From: Thalassospira mesophila | GTDB lineage: Bacteria; Pseudomonadota; Alphaproteobacteria; Rhodospirillales; Thalassospiraceae | Assembly (NCBI RefSeq): GCF_002115755.1 | Contig: NZ_JFKA01000006.1 | Location: 62,001 to 126,000, forward strand | DNA: 64,000 nucleotides | Direction of reading: 5' to 3' | Part shown: positions 45,851 through 55,278 of the stretch, piece by piece | Layout: each line of letters starts with the position of its first letter | How positions within the stretch are numbered: position 1 is the stretch's first letter | Translations under genes and position numbers: made by a program | Notes under the pieces: model-generated | What the model was told of the DNA's origin: nothing | The model's database searches: none | What the model saw: the letters and a program-made list of their open reading frames with translations, nothing else

Positions 45851-47482
45851 TTAGTTGCCGGCACTTTCCATGCGGCGGGTGGCGAGAACTTTTTCCAGCC
45901 AGCCCAGTTCCATTTCCGGCACCGATTTTAACAGAAGATCGGTGTAATCGTCGAACGGGGGCGATAAAACACTGGAACGCGGGCCAAAATCTACCAGCTT
46001 GCCCTGCAACATTACGGCAACTGAATCGGCAATGGCGCGCACAATGGCAATATCGTGGGTAATGAACAGATACGAAACACTGGTTTCGGCCTGCAACCGC
46101 ATTAGCAAATCGAGAATGCCTTCTGCGACCAGCGGGTCGAGCGCCGATGTTGGTTCATCACACAGGATCAGTTCCGGTTCGGCCGCGAGCGCGCGGGCAA
46201 TCGCCACACGTTGTTTTTGCCCGCCGGAAAGCTCGGCGGGATAGCGGTCATAAAAGCCGGATCCCATTTCAATCTCATCAAGCAGTTCCTGCACCCGTTC
46301 CTTGCGTTTTTTACCACGCAGGCCGAAATAGAATGTCAGCGGGCGGCCAATGATTTGCCCGACTGTCTGGCGCGGGTTCATGGCGGTATCGGCCATTTGA
46401 TAGATCAATTGCACCCGGCGTAACTGGTCGCGGGTGCGTTTTTTGCGGTGACTGGGCAGGATTTCATCGCCAAAGGTGATGGTGCCATCGGTGGGCGGTA
46501 ACAGCCCGGTAATGACGCGGGCAAGGGTGGATTTACCCGAACCTGATTCACCAACAACCGCCAGTGTTTGCCCGCGCGGCACATGGAGCGACACATCGTG
46601 CAACACCTTAAACCCGTTACCATAGGATGCTGAAATATTATCCACCGACAGCAGGGCATTGGACTGGTCCTTTGCCTCGCGCTGTTTGGTTTGGCGGACT
46701 GAAATCAGCGCTTTGGTATATTCTTCCTGCGGGTTTTCAATGATTTGCTGCACGCTGCCATATTCCACGGTTTCACCGTGGCGCAAAACCATAATGTCGT
46801 CCGATATCTGGGCGACAACGGCAAGATCGTGGGTGATGTAAAGCGCGGCTGTGCCGGTTTCCTCGATCGCGTTTTTAATGGCCGCCAGAACGTCGATCTG
46901 GGTGGTAACGTCGAGCGCGGTGGTTGGTTCGTCAAAGACAATCAGTTCCGGGTTGGAACACAGCGCCATTGCGGTCATGGCCCGTTGCAACTGCCCGCCG
47001 GAAACCTGATGGGGAAAACGGTCACCAAAATTATTCGGGTCGGGCAGGCCAAGAATTTTAAACAGGTAAAGGGCGCGTTCGCGGGCTTCTTCGCGCGTCA
47101 TCAGGCCATGTTCAAGGGTGGCCTCTATTACCTGATCGCCCAGTTTATGCGCCGGGTTAAAGGCAGCGGCGGCGGACTGGGCAACATAACACACCTTTGC
47201 TCCGCGCAGTTGGCGAATGCCTTTTTTATCAGCCTTCAAAATGTCTTCGCCGTCCAGCAGGACTTCGCCGCCGGTGATGCGCACGCCACCGCGGCCATAG
47301 GCCAGTGCGGCAAGGCCGATGGTGGATTTACCCGCCCCGGATTCACCGATAAGGCCCAGCACCTTGCCGCGTTCCAGTTCAAACGACACACCATGAACAA
47401 TGGTGATGTCCTTGGGGTTTTCACCGGGCGGGTACACCGTGGCGCCAATTTGAAGATTGCGTACCGATAACATATTAACCAT
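45851..47482 (-). CDS. Oligopeptide-type ABC importer, double ATPase subunit (system 1)
   Basis: A 543-residue protein with two nucleotide-binding domains, a DppD-DppF fusion as in GsiA. Domain 1 has Walker A GESGAGKST (46-54), signature VSGGQ (160-164) and Walker B IVFDEP. Domain 2 has GESGSGKST (311-319), LSGGQ (418-422) and LILCDEP. All catalytic motifs are intact. The start ATG at 47482 overlaps the permease stop by 8 bp; an ATG at 47473 is an alternative. Confidence 0.93.
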   Translation of the reverse strand: MVNMLSVRNLQIGATVYPPGENPKDITIVHGVSFELERGKVLGLIGESGAGKSTIGLAALAYGRGGVRITGGEVLLDGEDILKADKKGIRQLRGAKVCYVAQSAAAAFNPAHKLGDQVIEATLEHGLMTREEARERALYLFKILGLPDPNNFGDRFPHQVSGGQLQRAMTAMALCSNPELIVFDEPTTALDVTTQIDVLAAIKNAIEETGTAALYITHDLAVVAQISDDIMVLRHGETVEYGSVQQIIENPQEEYTKALISVRQTKQREAKDQSNALLSVDNISASYGNGFKVLHDVSLHVPRGQTLAVVGESGSGKSTLARVITGLLPPTDGTITFGDEILPSHRKKRTRDQLRRVQLIYQMADTAMNPRQTVGQIIGRPLTFYFGLRGKKRKERVQELLDEIEMGSGFYDRYPAELSGGQKQRVAIARALAAEPELILCDEPTSALDPLVAEGILDLLMRLQAETSVSYLFITHDIAIVRAIADSVAVMLQGKLVDFGPRSSVLSPPFDDYTDLLLKSVPEMELGWLEKVLATRRMESAGN

Positions 47483-48302
47483 CCCCGCGGCCTCCCTTCA
47501 GGCTTGATGTCCGTTTCAAAAGCCAGTCGACAACCATGTTCACGCAAATTGCCAGCGCGGCAATGGCCCCGCCGGGAATAAGGGCGGCGGAAATACCAAA
47601 GATGATGCCATCCTTGTTATCTTTGACCATCCCGCCCCAGTCGGCGGCGGGCGGCTGAATACCCAGCCCCAGAAACGACAGGGTGGACAGAAACAGGATT
47701 GAGAACGCAAACCGCAGGCCAAATTCGGCCAAAAGCGGGGTCAGGGTATTGGGCAGGATTTCGCGGAAAATGATCCACATTTTTCCTTCGCCGCGCAATT
47801 TGGCGGCCTCGACAAATTCCATCACGGCAACATCCAACGCGACGGCCCGGCCCAGACGATAGACCCGGGTGGAATCAAGAACCGCCATAACGACGATCAA
47901 AATCCACAGGCTTTGCGGCAGCACAGCCAGCACCACCAGGGCAAAAATCAGCGTCGGGATCGACATCATCAAATCGTTAAACCGTGACAGGGTCTGATCA
48001 ATGATGCCGCGCGAGACGGCGGCGGTAAAGCTGAGGAAAATGCCGATGGAAAAAGACAGCACCGACGCGGCAAGGGCGACAAACAAAGTGGTGCGCGCGC
48101 CAAAGATCAGGCGGGACAGAAGGTCGCGACCAAGATTATCGGTGCCAAGCCAGTATTGGCTGTCGGCGGCCAGCCAGATATCGCCGACAATTTCGCGTTC
48201 GCCGTGCGGCGCGATCAGCGGGGCAAAAATGGCGCAGAAAAACGCCAGTAAAATGCCAAAAATACCGATCCAGGCGGTAAGGGGGATTTCACGTAATCTC
48301 AT
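47475..48302 (-). CDS. Oligopeptide-type ABC permease, DppC family (system 1)
   Basis: A 275-residue inner-membrane protein from the ATG at 48302, which overlaps the DppB stop as ATGA. It has the DppC hallmark GTDNLGRDLLSRLIFGARTTL, the EAA-loop region VEAAKLRGEGKMWIIFREILPNTLTPLLAEFG and LGLGIQPPAADWGGM. The frame is open upstream, but only the coupled start makes sense. Confidence 0.92.
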   Translation of the reverse strand: MRLREIPLTAWIGIFGILLAFFCAIFAPLIAPHGEREIVGDIWLAADSQYWLGTDNLGRDLLSRLIFGARTTLFVALAASVLSFSIGIFLSFTAAVSRGIIDQTLSRFNDLMMSIPTLIFALVVLAVLPQSLWILIVVMAVLDSTRVYRLGRAVALDVAVMEFVEAAKLRGEGKMWIIFREILPNTLTPLLAEFGLRFAFSILFLSTLSFLGLGIQPPAADWGGMVKDNKDGIIFGISAALIPGGAIAALAICVNMVVDWLLKRTSSLKGGRGDG

Positions 48303-49306
48303 CGCGGATGCCTCAGTTTCGGGTTGGCAATAATGGCGATCAGATCGGCAACCATGTTGAGCAGGATGTAAACTGCGGCAAATATCAGGCCGCAAGCCTG
48401 CACAACGGGCATGTCACGCACGGTAACGGCATCAACCATATATTGGCCCATACCGGGATAAACAAAAACCACCTCGACCACGACAACGCCAACAACAAGG
48501 TATGCCAGGTTCAAGGCCACCACATTGACGATGGGCGCGATGGCATTGGGGGCCGCATGTTTAATGATGGTTTTAAACGCGCCCAAACCTTTAAGTTCAG
48601 CGGTTTCCATATAGGCCGATGACATGACGCTGATAATGGCGGCGCGGGTCATACGCATCATGTGGGCCAGCACCACAAACACCAGGGTCGCGGTGGGCAG
48701 GGCAATGGCCGACAGGCGGTCGGAAAACGCCATGCCGTCGTAAACCGTGGCCGGGAAACTGGCGACACCGAATTTGACCGAGAAAAACAGGATCAGCAAA
48801 TAGCCGATGAAAAATTCCGGCAAGGATATGGCGGCGAGCGAGATGATATTGATGATGCGATCGGGGATGCGGTCGCGAAAATGAACGGCAACCATGCCCA
48901 GCCCGACGGCGAGGGGGACCGATATGATGGCGGCACAAAACGCCAGGAACAGCGAGTTTCCCAAACGCTTGCCGATTTGTTCGGAAACTGAATTGCCGCT
49001 GGCCCAGCTTTTGCCAAAATCACCCTGCACGGCATTGCCCAGCCACTCAAAATAGCGGGTGGTAACCGGGCGATCCAGACCAAGCTGGGAGCGGATATTT
49101 TCGACGGCTTGCGGGGTGGCGGACTGCCCCAGATAGGTTTGGGCAAAATCGCCGGGCAATGCCTCGACACCGCCAAAAATCAACATTGAAACGGCCAGCA
49201 ATAGTCCGGCACTCAGCCCCAGCCTTTGCAGGATCAGGACGGTAAGCGGATAACGCTGTTTTAAACTGCGACGGCCAGGTTGGCCGTCATCCATGGCAGT
49301 ATCCAT
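48299..49306 (-). CDS. Oligopeptide-type ABC permease, DppB family (system 1)
   Basis: A 335-residue membrane protein with the DppB features LGLDRPVTTRYFEWLGNAVQGDFGKSW near the N terminus, the EAA loop ETAELKGLGAFKTIIKHAAPNAIAPIV, and VFVYPGMGQYMVDAVTVRD. The start follows AAGGAGAG. It is separated from the binding-protein gene by 278 bp containing a strong hairpin. Confidence 0.92.
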   Translation of the reverse strand: MDTAMDDGQPGRRSLKQRYPLTVLILQRLGLSAGLLLAVSMLIFGGVEALPGDFAQTYLGQSATPQAVENIRSQLGLDRPVTTRYFEWLGNAVQGDFGKSWASGNSVSEQIGKRLGNSLFLAFCAAIISVPLAVGLGMVAVHFRDRIPDRIINIISLAAISLPEFFIGYLLILFFSVKFGVASFPATVYDGMAFSDRLSAIALPTATLVFVVLAHMMRMTRAAIISVMSSAYMETAELKGLGAFKTIIKHAAPNAIAPIVNVVALNLAYLVVGVVVVEVVFVYPGMGQYMVDAVTVRDMPVVQACGLIFAAVYILLNMVADLIAIIANPKLRHPR

Positions 49307-49510
49307 GGGGTGATCTCTCCTTGATGAGAGCCTGAGCGGGAAGTCGGGACGGCATGCACGTATCGTTTATCAACCCGGTGGTGAGCCAGGTGACGGTTGA
49401 TGGTGTGGCGCGTAACGGTTTGGCACATGGTGCAACGGAATTTGCCGCGCAGCTGCAATTGCCAGCGAACCGACCCGTCGCAAGTTTCCGATCAGGCGAA
49501 ATCAGTTAAT

Positions 49511-49538
49511 GGAACTGCCGGGATGCCCCGGCAGTTCC
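49511..49538. other. Perfect 12-bp stem-loop after the binding-protein gene (system 1)
   Basis: GGAACTGCCGGG-ATGC-CCCGGCAGTTCC lies 46 bp past the binding-protein stop. No T-tract follows, so it is more likely a transcript stabiliser or attenuator than a terminator. The rest of the 278-bp gap shows nothing. Confidence 0.8.
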
Positions 49539-49584
49539 CAATCAGGCGTATTACGAAACAGCGGTTGATGTTTCGCCGCAGCAA

Positions 49585-51174
49585 TCAGCTTTCAAGCCAG
49601 ACGCGGGTGGCGACAAAACCGTTCGACATATCGTTGCCGATATCGTGAACGTAGCCTTTGACCTTTTTGGTCGAGGCATTTACAAAATCGTTAAACATCG
49701 GCAGGATCAGGCCGCCTTCATCACGCACCATCATCGCCATGTCGCGATACATTTCCTTGCGCTTGTTCTGGTCAAGTTCGGCCCGCGCGCTGAGCAGAAG
49801 TTTGTCGAAATCTGCACGTTTAAAGCGGGTGTCGTTCCAGTCGGCAGTCGAAAGGTAAGCGGTGGAATACATCTGGTCCTGGGTCGGGCGACCGCCCCAG
49901 TAAGACGTGCTGAATGGCTGGACGTTCCAGACATTGGACCAATAGCCGTCACCCGGTTCGCGTTTGACTTCGATATTGATACCGGCTTTTTTGGCACTTT
50001 CCTGATACAGGACAGCGGCATCGACCGCACCAGGGAAGGCAACATCGGATGTGCGCAACAGAACCGATCCGTCATGGCCGGATTTTTTGTAATGGAATTT
50101 GGCCTTGTCGGGGTCGTAGGTGCGTTGTTCGATGCCTTCGGGGAACAGGGCATAGGTTTCGTTGATCGGAAAATCGTTGCCAACCTTGCCATAGCCGCCG
50201 AGGATTTTTTGGACCATGGTTTCGCGGTCCATGGCGTATTTAAGGGCCAGGCGCAGGTCGTTATTGTCAAACGGTGCGGTGTCACAATGCATGATGAACA
50301 CATAATGCCCGCGACCCGATGTGTTGAGAATTTCAACAGTAGGCGCACGTTTGAGCAGATTGACCGTTTTGGGATCAACACGGTTGATAAAATGAACCTG
50401 ACCCGATGACAATGCCGCAATGCGGGCGGTGGCATCGTTCATGCTGATCATTTCGATTGAGTCAACATAACCGCGATCCGAACGCCAGTCGTTCTTGTTC
50501 TTTTCAAACGTGGCGCGCACACCGGCATCAAAGCTGGCCAATGTATAAGGACCGGTGCCGACGGCTGAATTGGGGTCGTCAATGCCACCGCCCGGCTGAA
50601 TGATCAAATGATAATCGGTCAAAAGCAACGGCAGGTCGGCATTGCCTTCGGTCAGCGTGACGACAAGGTCATTGCCATCGGCCTTGATGTTCGTGATCGA
50701 TTTTAAAATACCAAGTGCGCCGGATTCCGATTTTTCATCGGTGTGGCGGTGCAGGGTTTTGACGACATCGTCAATCGTCATTTCCTTGCCGTTGTGAAAC
50801 TGAACGCCCTTGCGGATCTTGAAGGTCCAGGTGGCGGCATCTTCCGACGCTTCCCAGGATTCAGCCAGGGCGGGAACGGCCGTGCCGTCTTCCGGGTGGC
50901 TTTCAACCAGCGTGTCGCCCCAGTTGCGACCGGCAACAAAGGTGAATTGCGATTGTGATTTTGCCGGATCGAGAATGTCGGTGGCGGAGCCGCCCTGAAG
51001 GCCCAGTTTCAAATGGCCACCGCGTTTGGGTTCGGCGGCTTTGGCGGTTTTGGAATAAAGGCTGGTCGCAGCAGCAAGTGTCAGACCGGCGGCCATTGAA
51101 CTGGCGATAAATTCGCGGCGGTTCAGGCCGTGTGATTTGACACGGTCGGTCAAATGTTTAAGTGGGTCAGTCAT
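49585..51174 (-). CDS. Oligopeptide-type ABC binding protein with a Tat signal (system 1)
   Basis: A 529-residue SBP_bac_5 (DppA/OppA-family) protein from the ATG at 51174. The N terminus carries a twin-arginine motif (NRREFIASS, Arg19-Arg20) and a hydrophobic h-region, so it is probably exported folded by Tat. The mature part has the family stretches TWTFKIRKGVQFHNGKEMTIDDVV and LALKYAMDRETMV. It is the first gene of the operon with DppB, DppC and the double ATPase. The ligand is a peptide, opine or similar compound. Confidence 0.9.
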   Translation of the reverse strand: MTDPLKHLTDRVKSHGLNRREFIASSMAAGLTLAAATSLYSKTAKAAEPKRGGHLKLGLQGGSATDILDPAKSQSQFTFVAGRNWGDTLVESHPEDGTAVPALAESWEASEDAATWTFKIRKGVQFHNGKEMTIDDVVKTLHRHTDEKSESGALGILKSITNIKADGNDLVVTLTEGNADLPLLLTDYHLIIQPGGGIDDPNSAVGTGPYTLASFDAGVRATFEKNKNDWRSDRGYVDSIEMISMNDATARIAALSSGQVHFINRVDPKTVNLLKRAPTVEILNTSGRGHYVFIMHCDTAPFDNNDLRLALKYAMDRETMVQKILGGYGKVGNDFPINETYALFPEGIEQRTYDPDKAKFHYKKSGHDGSVLLRTSDVAFPGAVDAAVLYQESAKKAGINIEVKREPGDGYWSNVWNVQPFSTSYWGGRPTQDQMYSTAYLSTADWNDTRFKRADFDKLLLSARAELDQNKRKEMYRDMAMMVRDEGGLILPMFNDFVNASTKKVKGYVHDIGNDMSNGFVATRVWLES

Positions 51175-52032
51175 CCCCGATTTCCTTTTTGTGTTTAAAA
51201 TATATTGGTCCGGTTGGTTCGGCCCTTGTTGTTTTGTTCTGGTGGGCGAACCCTTTTGGGTATGGTCATTTGGCGGCCCCGATACCTGCATCTGGCAGAT
51301 TGGAAACGGGCCGTGATAAACCGAAACGGTTGTGTGGTTGTGTCCCCCCTTAAATGACCTGTTTTATACCCGTATAATGGTGCCGGATGTTTCCGGGGCA
51401 GATGCGCATCTTGCAGTTCAAGCAACGCAATAACGTCGCGCACCGCAAATTGTTCCACCCCTCGACAACCGTATAATCGTTACACCACATTCGTAGAACG
51501 ATTGTTAAGGTTGCACGACAACATCGTTCCTGACAACCCAAGGGGTGAGGGTTAATCCTGATATTTTACACAACATATTGATTTAAAATAATAATTGTTT
51601 TACGGGAATGCCGCGACATAGTGCCAAAAGATGCTTTGACATCAAATTAAATCGCGCTGGGCGGGAAAGAACTTTTGACCGAATCAAAATTCAGTGCCAA
51701 GCGGAACAGCTGTTTCAAGTCGCGTCGTGCGAGCGGTAACGAAATAATTGTTACAGAGGGTTGTGCGCGATGGCAGCAATTATCACCCGGTGACGGTTAC
51801 TTTTTGCGGAACTTTTGCGCTGTTCGATAAAAATTGGAAACGCTGGTTTTCGATATTCATGATCACCCTCAATTTCGCAGTGTTGCCGGGCCGTAAAACA
51901 GCAAGGCGGGCTGCGTTGTTTTAAGCTCCTATAACTTTTCAGAATGCCTGGCGCAATTTATCGACTTTGACTTTATGGCGCGAACTTTCCCAGTTTATGG
52001 GTCTGTTTGTAATGATGTGAAAGTGGATAATC
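51175..52032. other. 858-bp divergent intergenic region, no convincing gene
   Basis: This is the largest gap in the window. It is AT-rich in parts. It holds two TATAAT boxes on the plus strand (about 51373 and 51471), an inverted repeat GAACGAT...ATCGTTC (51496-51529), GTAAC...GTTAC (51736-51754) and the motif TATCGACTTTGAC at 51959. The longest local frame (63 codons on the minus strand, 51350-51541) is Cys/Arg-rich and unconvincing. A small RNA is possible. Confidence 0.4.
51959..51971 (+). promoter_or_regulatory. Shared upstream motif, copy 1 (opine-type dehydrogenase)
   Basis: TATCGACTTTGAC lies 61 bp before the dehydrogenase ATG. The core CGACTTTGAC recurs before the other two transcription units of this locus and includes a TTGAC that could serve as part of a -35 box. 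Confidence 0.55.
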
Positions 52033-53106
52033 ATGCATGTTGGTATTGTCGGGGCCGGGCTTGTTGCCAGAGGGTATTTTGCGTTTTTAACGCAACGGGG
52101 CATGACGCCGGAAATGTGGTCGCCATCGGGAAAAAGTGCGCAGCTTGTTCCTGCGGATGCCCCGTTGACGGTCAGCGGGGCAATTGAAGGCAGTTTTAAT
52201 CTGGCATATTGCACCAGTGCAAACGAACTTGCGCAGAATGATATCATTATTCTCGCACTTCCGGCTAACGGGCACCGCATGGTTCTTGATGTGATAATTC
52301 CCTGTCTTGAAGCGCGTCATACGTTAATCATGAGCGGGCATCTGTCATTTGCGGCCCTTTATCTGTCTAAAAAGCTGGCCGAACGCGAGGTGCAAATCCC
52401 CATTGTTGTCTGGAGCACGACGGCCTTAACGGCAAAGTCGCCGCATGTGGCAACTGAACTTCGTATTGGTGCGTTACGAAGCAATGTTGATATGGCAGTG
52501 ATACCGGCCGAGGGCGGGGAGCAGGCCAAAGACCTGTGTGTCGCGCTGTTTGGGGACCGGTTTACGTTACAGGATGATCTTTTGACAATTGCGCTAAGCA
52601 ATTTGAACCCGCAAAGCCACCTTGCCATTGCATTGTGTAATCTTACCCGGATTGAAAAGGGCGAGCTTTGGCACCAGAACACCAACATGACGGACAAGGT
52701 TGGTAATTTCCTTGAGGCGCTTGATGGTGAAAGGTTGGCAATTGCCAAGGCCTTTGGCAAGCAGATGCGAAGCCAGCTTGAAAATTTCTGTCTTGCATCG
52801 GGCCTGAAGCCCAAAAGCACGTCTGATCTTTATCAAATGCAGGTCGCACGCGGGACTGACCCGATCGGACCAAAAGATATTACGACGCGATACGTGCTGG
52901 AGGATGTGCCGTTTGGTCTGGTGCCAACTCTTTATCTTGCACGTCTTGCCGGGGTGGATGCGCCGTTGCATCAGGCTGGTGCTGCCATCCTTGCGGCTTG
53001 TTACAAACGTGATTTCAAGCAGGACAATAACCTTTTGGATGTTCTTGCGATCAATGACATTGCCACACTGAAGCGCCTTGTGCGGGATGGCTTTAAACGC
53101 GATTAA
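52033..53106 (+). CDS. Octopine/nopaline-type (opine) dehydrogenase
   Basis: This NAD(P)-dependent enzyme is of the family that joins or splits an amino acid and a 2-keto acid by reductive condensation. The 357-residue protein has an N-terminal Rossmann domain (GIVGAGLVARG, 4-14) and a C-terminal helical octopine-dehydrogenase domain with SNLNPQSHLAIAL. His196 there aligns with the catalytic His of the family. A later stretch reads VPFGLVPTLYLARLAGV. It stands alone before a terminator, next to a family-5 ABC system and opine-oxidase-like genes. The exact opine is unknown. Confidence 0.82.
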   Translation: MHVGIVGAGLVARGYFAFLTQRGMTPEMWSPSGKSAQLVPADAPLTVSGAIEGSFNLAYCTSANELAQNDIIILALPANGHRMVLDVIIPCLEARHTLIMSGHLSFAALYLSKKLAEREVQIPIVVWSTTALTAKSPHVATELRIGALRSNVDMAVIPAEGGEQAKDLCVALFGDRFTLQDDLLTIALSNLNPQSHLAIALCNLTRIEKGELWHQNTNMTDKVGNFLEALDGERLAIAKAFGKQMRSQLENFCLASGLKPKSTSDLYQMQVARGTDPIGPKDITTRYVLEDVPFGLVPTLYLARLAGVDAPLHQAGAAILAACYKRDFKQDNNLLDVLAINDIATLKRLVRDGFKRD

Positions 53107-53149
53107 GCCGTGGCCAGTCTTTGGCAGGTATAGTCGTCGTTTGGTTTTC

Positions 53150-53180
53150 GTGCCGTCCGGGGGCGGGCGGCACGACTTTT
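53150..53180 (+). terminator. Terminator of the opine-type dehydrogenase gene
   Basis: The stem GTGCCGTCCG/CGGGCGGCAC (one T-G pair) with loop GGGG is followed by GACTTTT, 43 bp past the stop. Confidence 0.82.
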
Positions 53181-53561
53181 GGGTGCCGGTGGCGACAAGA
53201 CGCGTCTTTGTTGGTTTGGTGCGCGCCAGGGTGCAGGTTATAGGGGTGTTGAGGGTGAAACATACACCGCATTTCTTCGTAAATATCGGTTTGCGTTATG
53301 AAAATACCCTGCTTGATGCCGGTTCTTGCTATATCGGCTTGGGCGGGGTTTTGCAGGTTTGGACGGCATCGGACACTATAAGCGCCCTCGGCAACCATTT
53401 TGATTGAACTGATTTGTTCTGAGCGAAAATATCGCGAATTTTGGGGTGACCTAAACTGGGACCAAGTGGATTGGCACGACGATTTTGAAGCTGGGTGATG
53501 CGAGGGTACAGGGCTGAACTCTCGCAATCGGCTATAACCTTTTGTGATACGATACCCAAAA
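53181..53561. other. 381-bp gap without a recognisable gene
   Basis: Between the dehydrogenase terminator and the next promoter I see no frame with a ribosome site or family resemblance. Two frames of about 110-145 codons overlap here on opposite strands but look random. Confidence 0.4.
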
Positions 53562-53598
53562 TATCGACTTTGACACTTATATGTGATGGCCTTTTAAT
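53562..53598 (+). promoter_or_regulatory. Promoter of the opine-locus binding-protein gene, with shared motif copy 2
   Basis: TATCGACTTTGAC (53562-53574) provides TTGACA as -35 (53570-53575). A TTTAAT -10 box follows after 17 bp (53593-53598). This is a standard sigma-70 layout 32 bp before the start codon. Confidence 0.7.
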
Positions 53599-53629
53599 CC
53601 GGGCTGTTAAAAAAAATCAGGAGGCAAAT

Positions 53630-55189
53630 ATGCGAAAAACATTAGGGGTCAAACTTATCGTCACGGCAGCGCTTTCACTGGCATCTGTCGGGGCCGTTTC
53701 ACACGCGGCTATCGCCGAAACATTGCGGGTTGGTCTTGCCGCCGCAGACTATTCCACCCTGGATCCAGACCGTGCGACCGCAACACAGGATGTGGCGCTG
53801 GTATCGTGGATGTTTAACGGGCTGGTGCGTTTTGCACCGGGAAGTGCTGACCCGGCACGGATCGAACCAGACCTTGCAACAAGCTGGGAAACGTCAAAAG
53901 ACGGGCTGGTCTGGACGTTTCATTTGAAAGAAAATGTTAAATTCCACAAGGGATATGGCACCCTGAGTGCCGATGACGTGGTCTTTTCCTTTAACCGGGC
54001 CAAAAACCCGGAAACATCATCCTATGCCAGCGATTACGCCGCGTTTGAGAACATCGAGGCACTGGATCCGCAAACTGTTCGCATCACCTTGCGCGAACCG
54101 GTACCGGGCTTTTTGGGGCTGGTGGCAAATTATCATGGCGGCAACATCATCAGCAAAAAGGCTGCGCAAGAACTGGGGGCTGATTTTCAGCGTAATCCTG
54201 TCGGCACGGGACCGTTCAAGTTTGATGAGGCCCTTACCCAGCAATCGGTCAGCCTAACGGCCTTTGCCGATTATTTTCGCGGGGCGCCGTTAATTGATGG
54301 TATCCGCGCGGATTTTATACCGTCGGATTCCAGCCGCGAACTTGCCTTTCGCTCTGGCGAACTGGACCTGATTTATGGTCAGCGTGAACGTCACTGGGTG
54401 GACCAGGCCATGTTCTGGGACAATACCAACGTTGATATCTTTGCCCCCGGCGAGTTCCGCACCTTGTTTATCAACCGGGCGCATGCGCCGCTGGATAATA
54501 TCAAGGTGCGTCAGGCGATCGCCGATGCCATTGACGTTGACCAGATTGTACAATTTGTAGGTTCCGGTATTGCGCGCAAGGGCTGTTCGGTGGTGCCGGT
54601 TGGCTATTTGGGCGAAGATTGCAGCTGGGCCTATAGCTATAACCCCGACAAAGCAAAAGCACTTCTGGCTGAAGCCGGATTTGAAAATGGTTTGAACCTG
54701 ACAGCGGTGGTGTCTTCAAATTCGGCGCAAAAGCCGATTATGGAAGTTATTCAGGCGCAATTGGCAAAGGTTGGCATCAATCTGCAAATGAATGTTGTCG
54801 ATCACCCCACCTATCATCAACAGATCCGCAAAGATTTAAGCGATCTGGTGTTTTACGGGGCGGCGCGCTATCCGGTCGCCGATAGCTATCTTAGCCAGTT
54901 TTATCATTCTGATGCCGCGATTGGCAAACCAACCGCCGTTACCAACTTTGGCCATTGTGACGCAGGTGATGCCGACATTACTGCCGCCAAAAAAGCTGCA
55001 ACCGACGATGAACGTTTAAAATACTGGTCGGCGGCACAAAAGAAAATCTCGGAACAGGTTTGTTCGGTTCCGCTATTTAGTCTGATGCAGGTATGGGCGC
55101 GCAATACCGCCCTTGATTACGGTGTTGAATTAAAAGGGTCGCTTAACCTTGCACCGCCGATAACAGAGCTGACAACTTTAAGCCGGTAA
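53630..55189 (+). CDS. Oligopeptide/opine-type ABC binding protein (system 2)
   Basis: A 519-residue SBP_bac_5 protein from the ATG at 53630 behind CAGGAGG; the frame is open from 53495. The Sec signal peptide ends at SHAAIAE. The mature protein has LVWTFHLKENVKFHKGYGTLSADDVVFSFNRAK and VRQAIADAIDVDQIV. It is its own transcript, ending at a long-stem terminator. It would serve the DppB/DppC/double-ATPase genes located 5 kb downstream, beyond the LysR gene. The relatives include opine and glutathione binding proteins. Confidence 0.9.
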   Translation: MRKTLGVKLIVTAALSLASVGAVSHAAIAETLRVGLAAADYSTLDPDRATATQDVALVSWMFNGLVRFAPGSADPARIEPDLATSWETSKDGLVWTFHLKENVKFHKGYGTLSADDVVFSFNRAKNPETSSYASDYAAFENIEALDPQTVRITLREPVPGFLGLVANYHGGNIISKKAAQELGADFQRNPVGTGPFKFDEALTQQSVSLTAFADYFRGAPLIDGIRADFIPSDSSRELAFRSGELDLIYGQRERHWVDQAMFWDNTNVDIFAPGEFRTLFINRAHAPLDNIKVRQAIADAIDVDQIVQFVGSGIARKGCSVVPVGYLGEDCSWAYSYNPDKAKALLAEAGFENGLNLTAVVSSNSAQKPIMEVIQAQLAKVGINLQMNVVDHPTYHQQIRKDLSDLVFYGAARYPVADSYLSQFYHSDAAIGKPTAVTNFGHCDAGDADITAAKKAATDDERLKYWSAAQKKISEQVCSVPLFSLMQVWARNTALDYGVELKGSLNLAPPITELTTLSR

Positions 55190-55218
55190 CAGGTTTTCTG
55201 CCATTACCGTGTTGGCAG

Positions 55219-55276
55219 TTGCCCCGACCACCGATTGTTCTGCAAGGCAGGTCTATCGTGGTCGGGGCAATTTTTT
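55219..55276. terminator. Terminator between the binding-protein gene and the convergent LysR gene
   Basis: A 13-bp perfect stem (TTGCCCCGACCAC and complement) with a 26-base loop is followed by TTTTTT on the plus strand. Confidence 0.9.
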
Positions 55277-55278
55277 GT

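Noticed and set aside
53078..53527. Small frames between the opine-type dehydrogenase and the binding protein
   Set aside because: They overlap a terminator, conflict between strands and show no family pattern.
52033..55189. Opine metallophore (staphylopine/pseudopaline-like) biosynthesis with its importer
   Set aside because: No nicotianamine-synthase-like gene, no metallophore exporter and no TonB receptor are present; the dehydrogenase is also shorter than metallophore enzymes.
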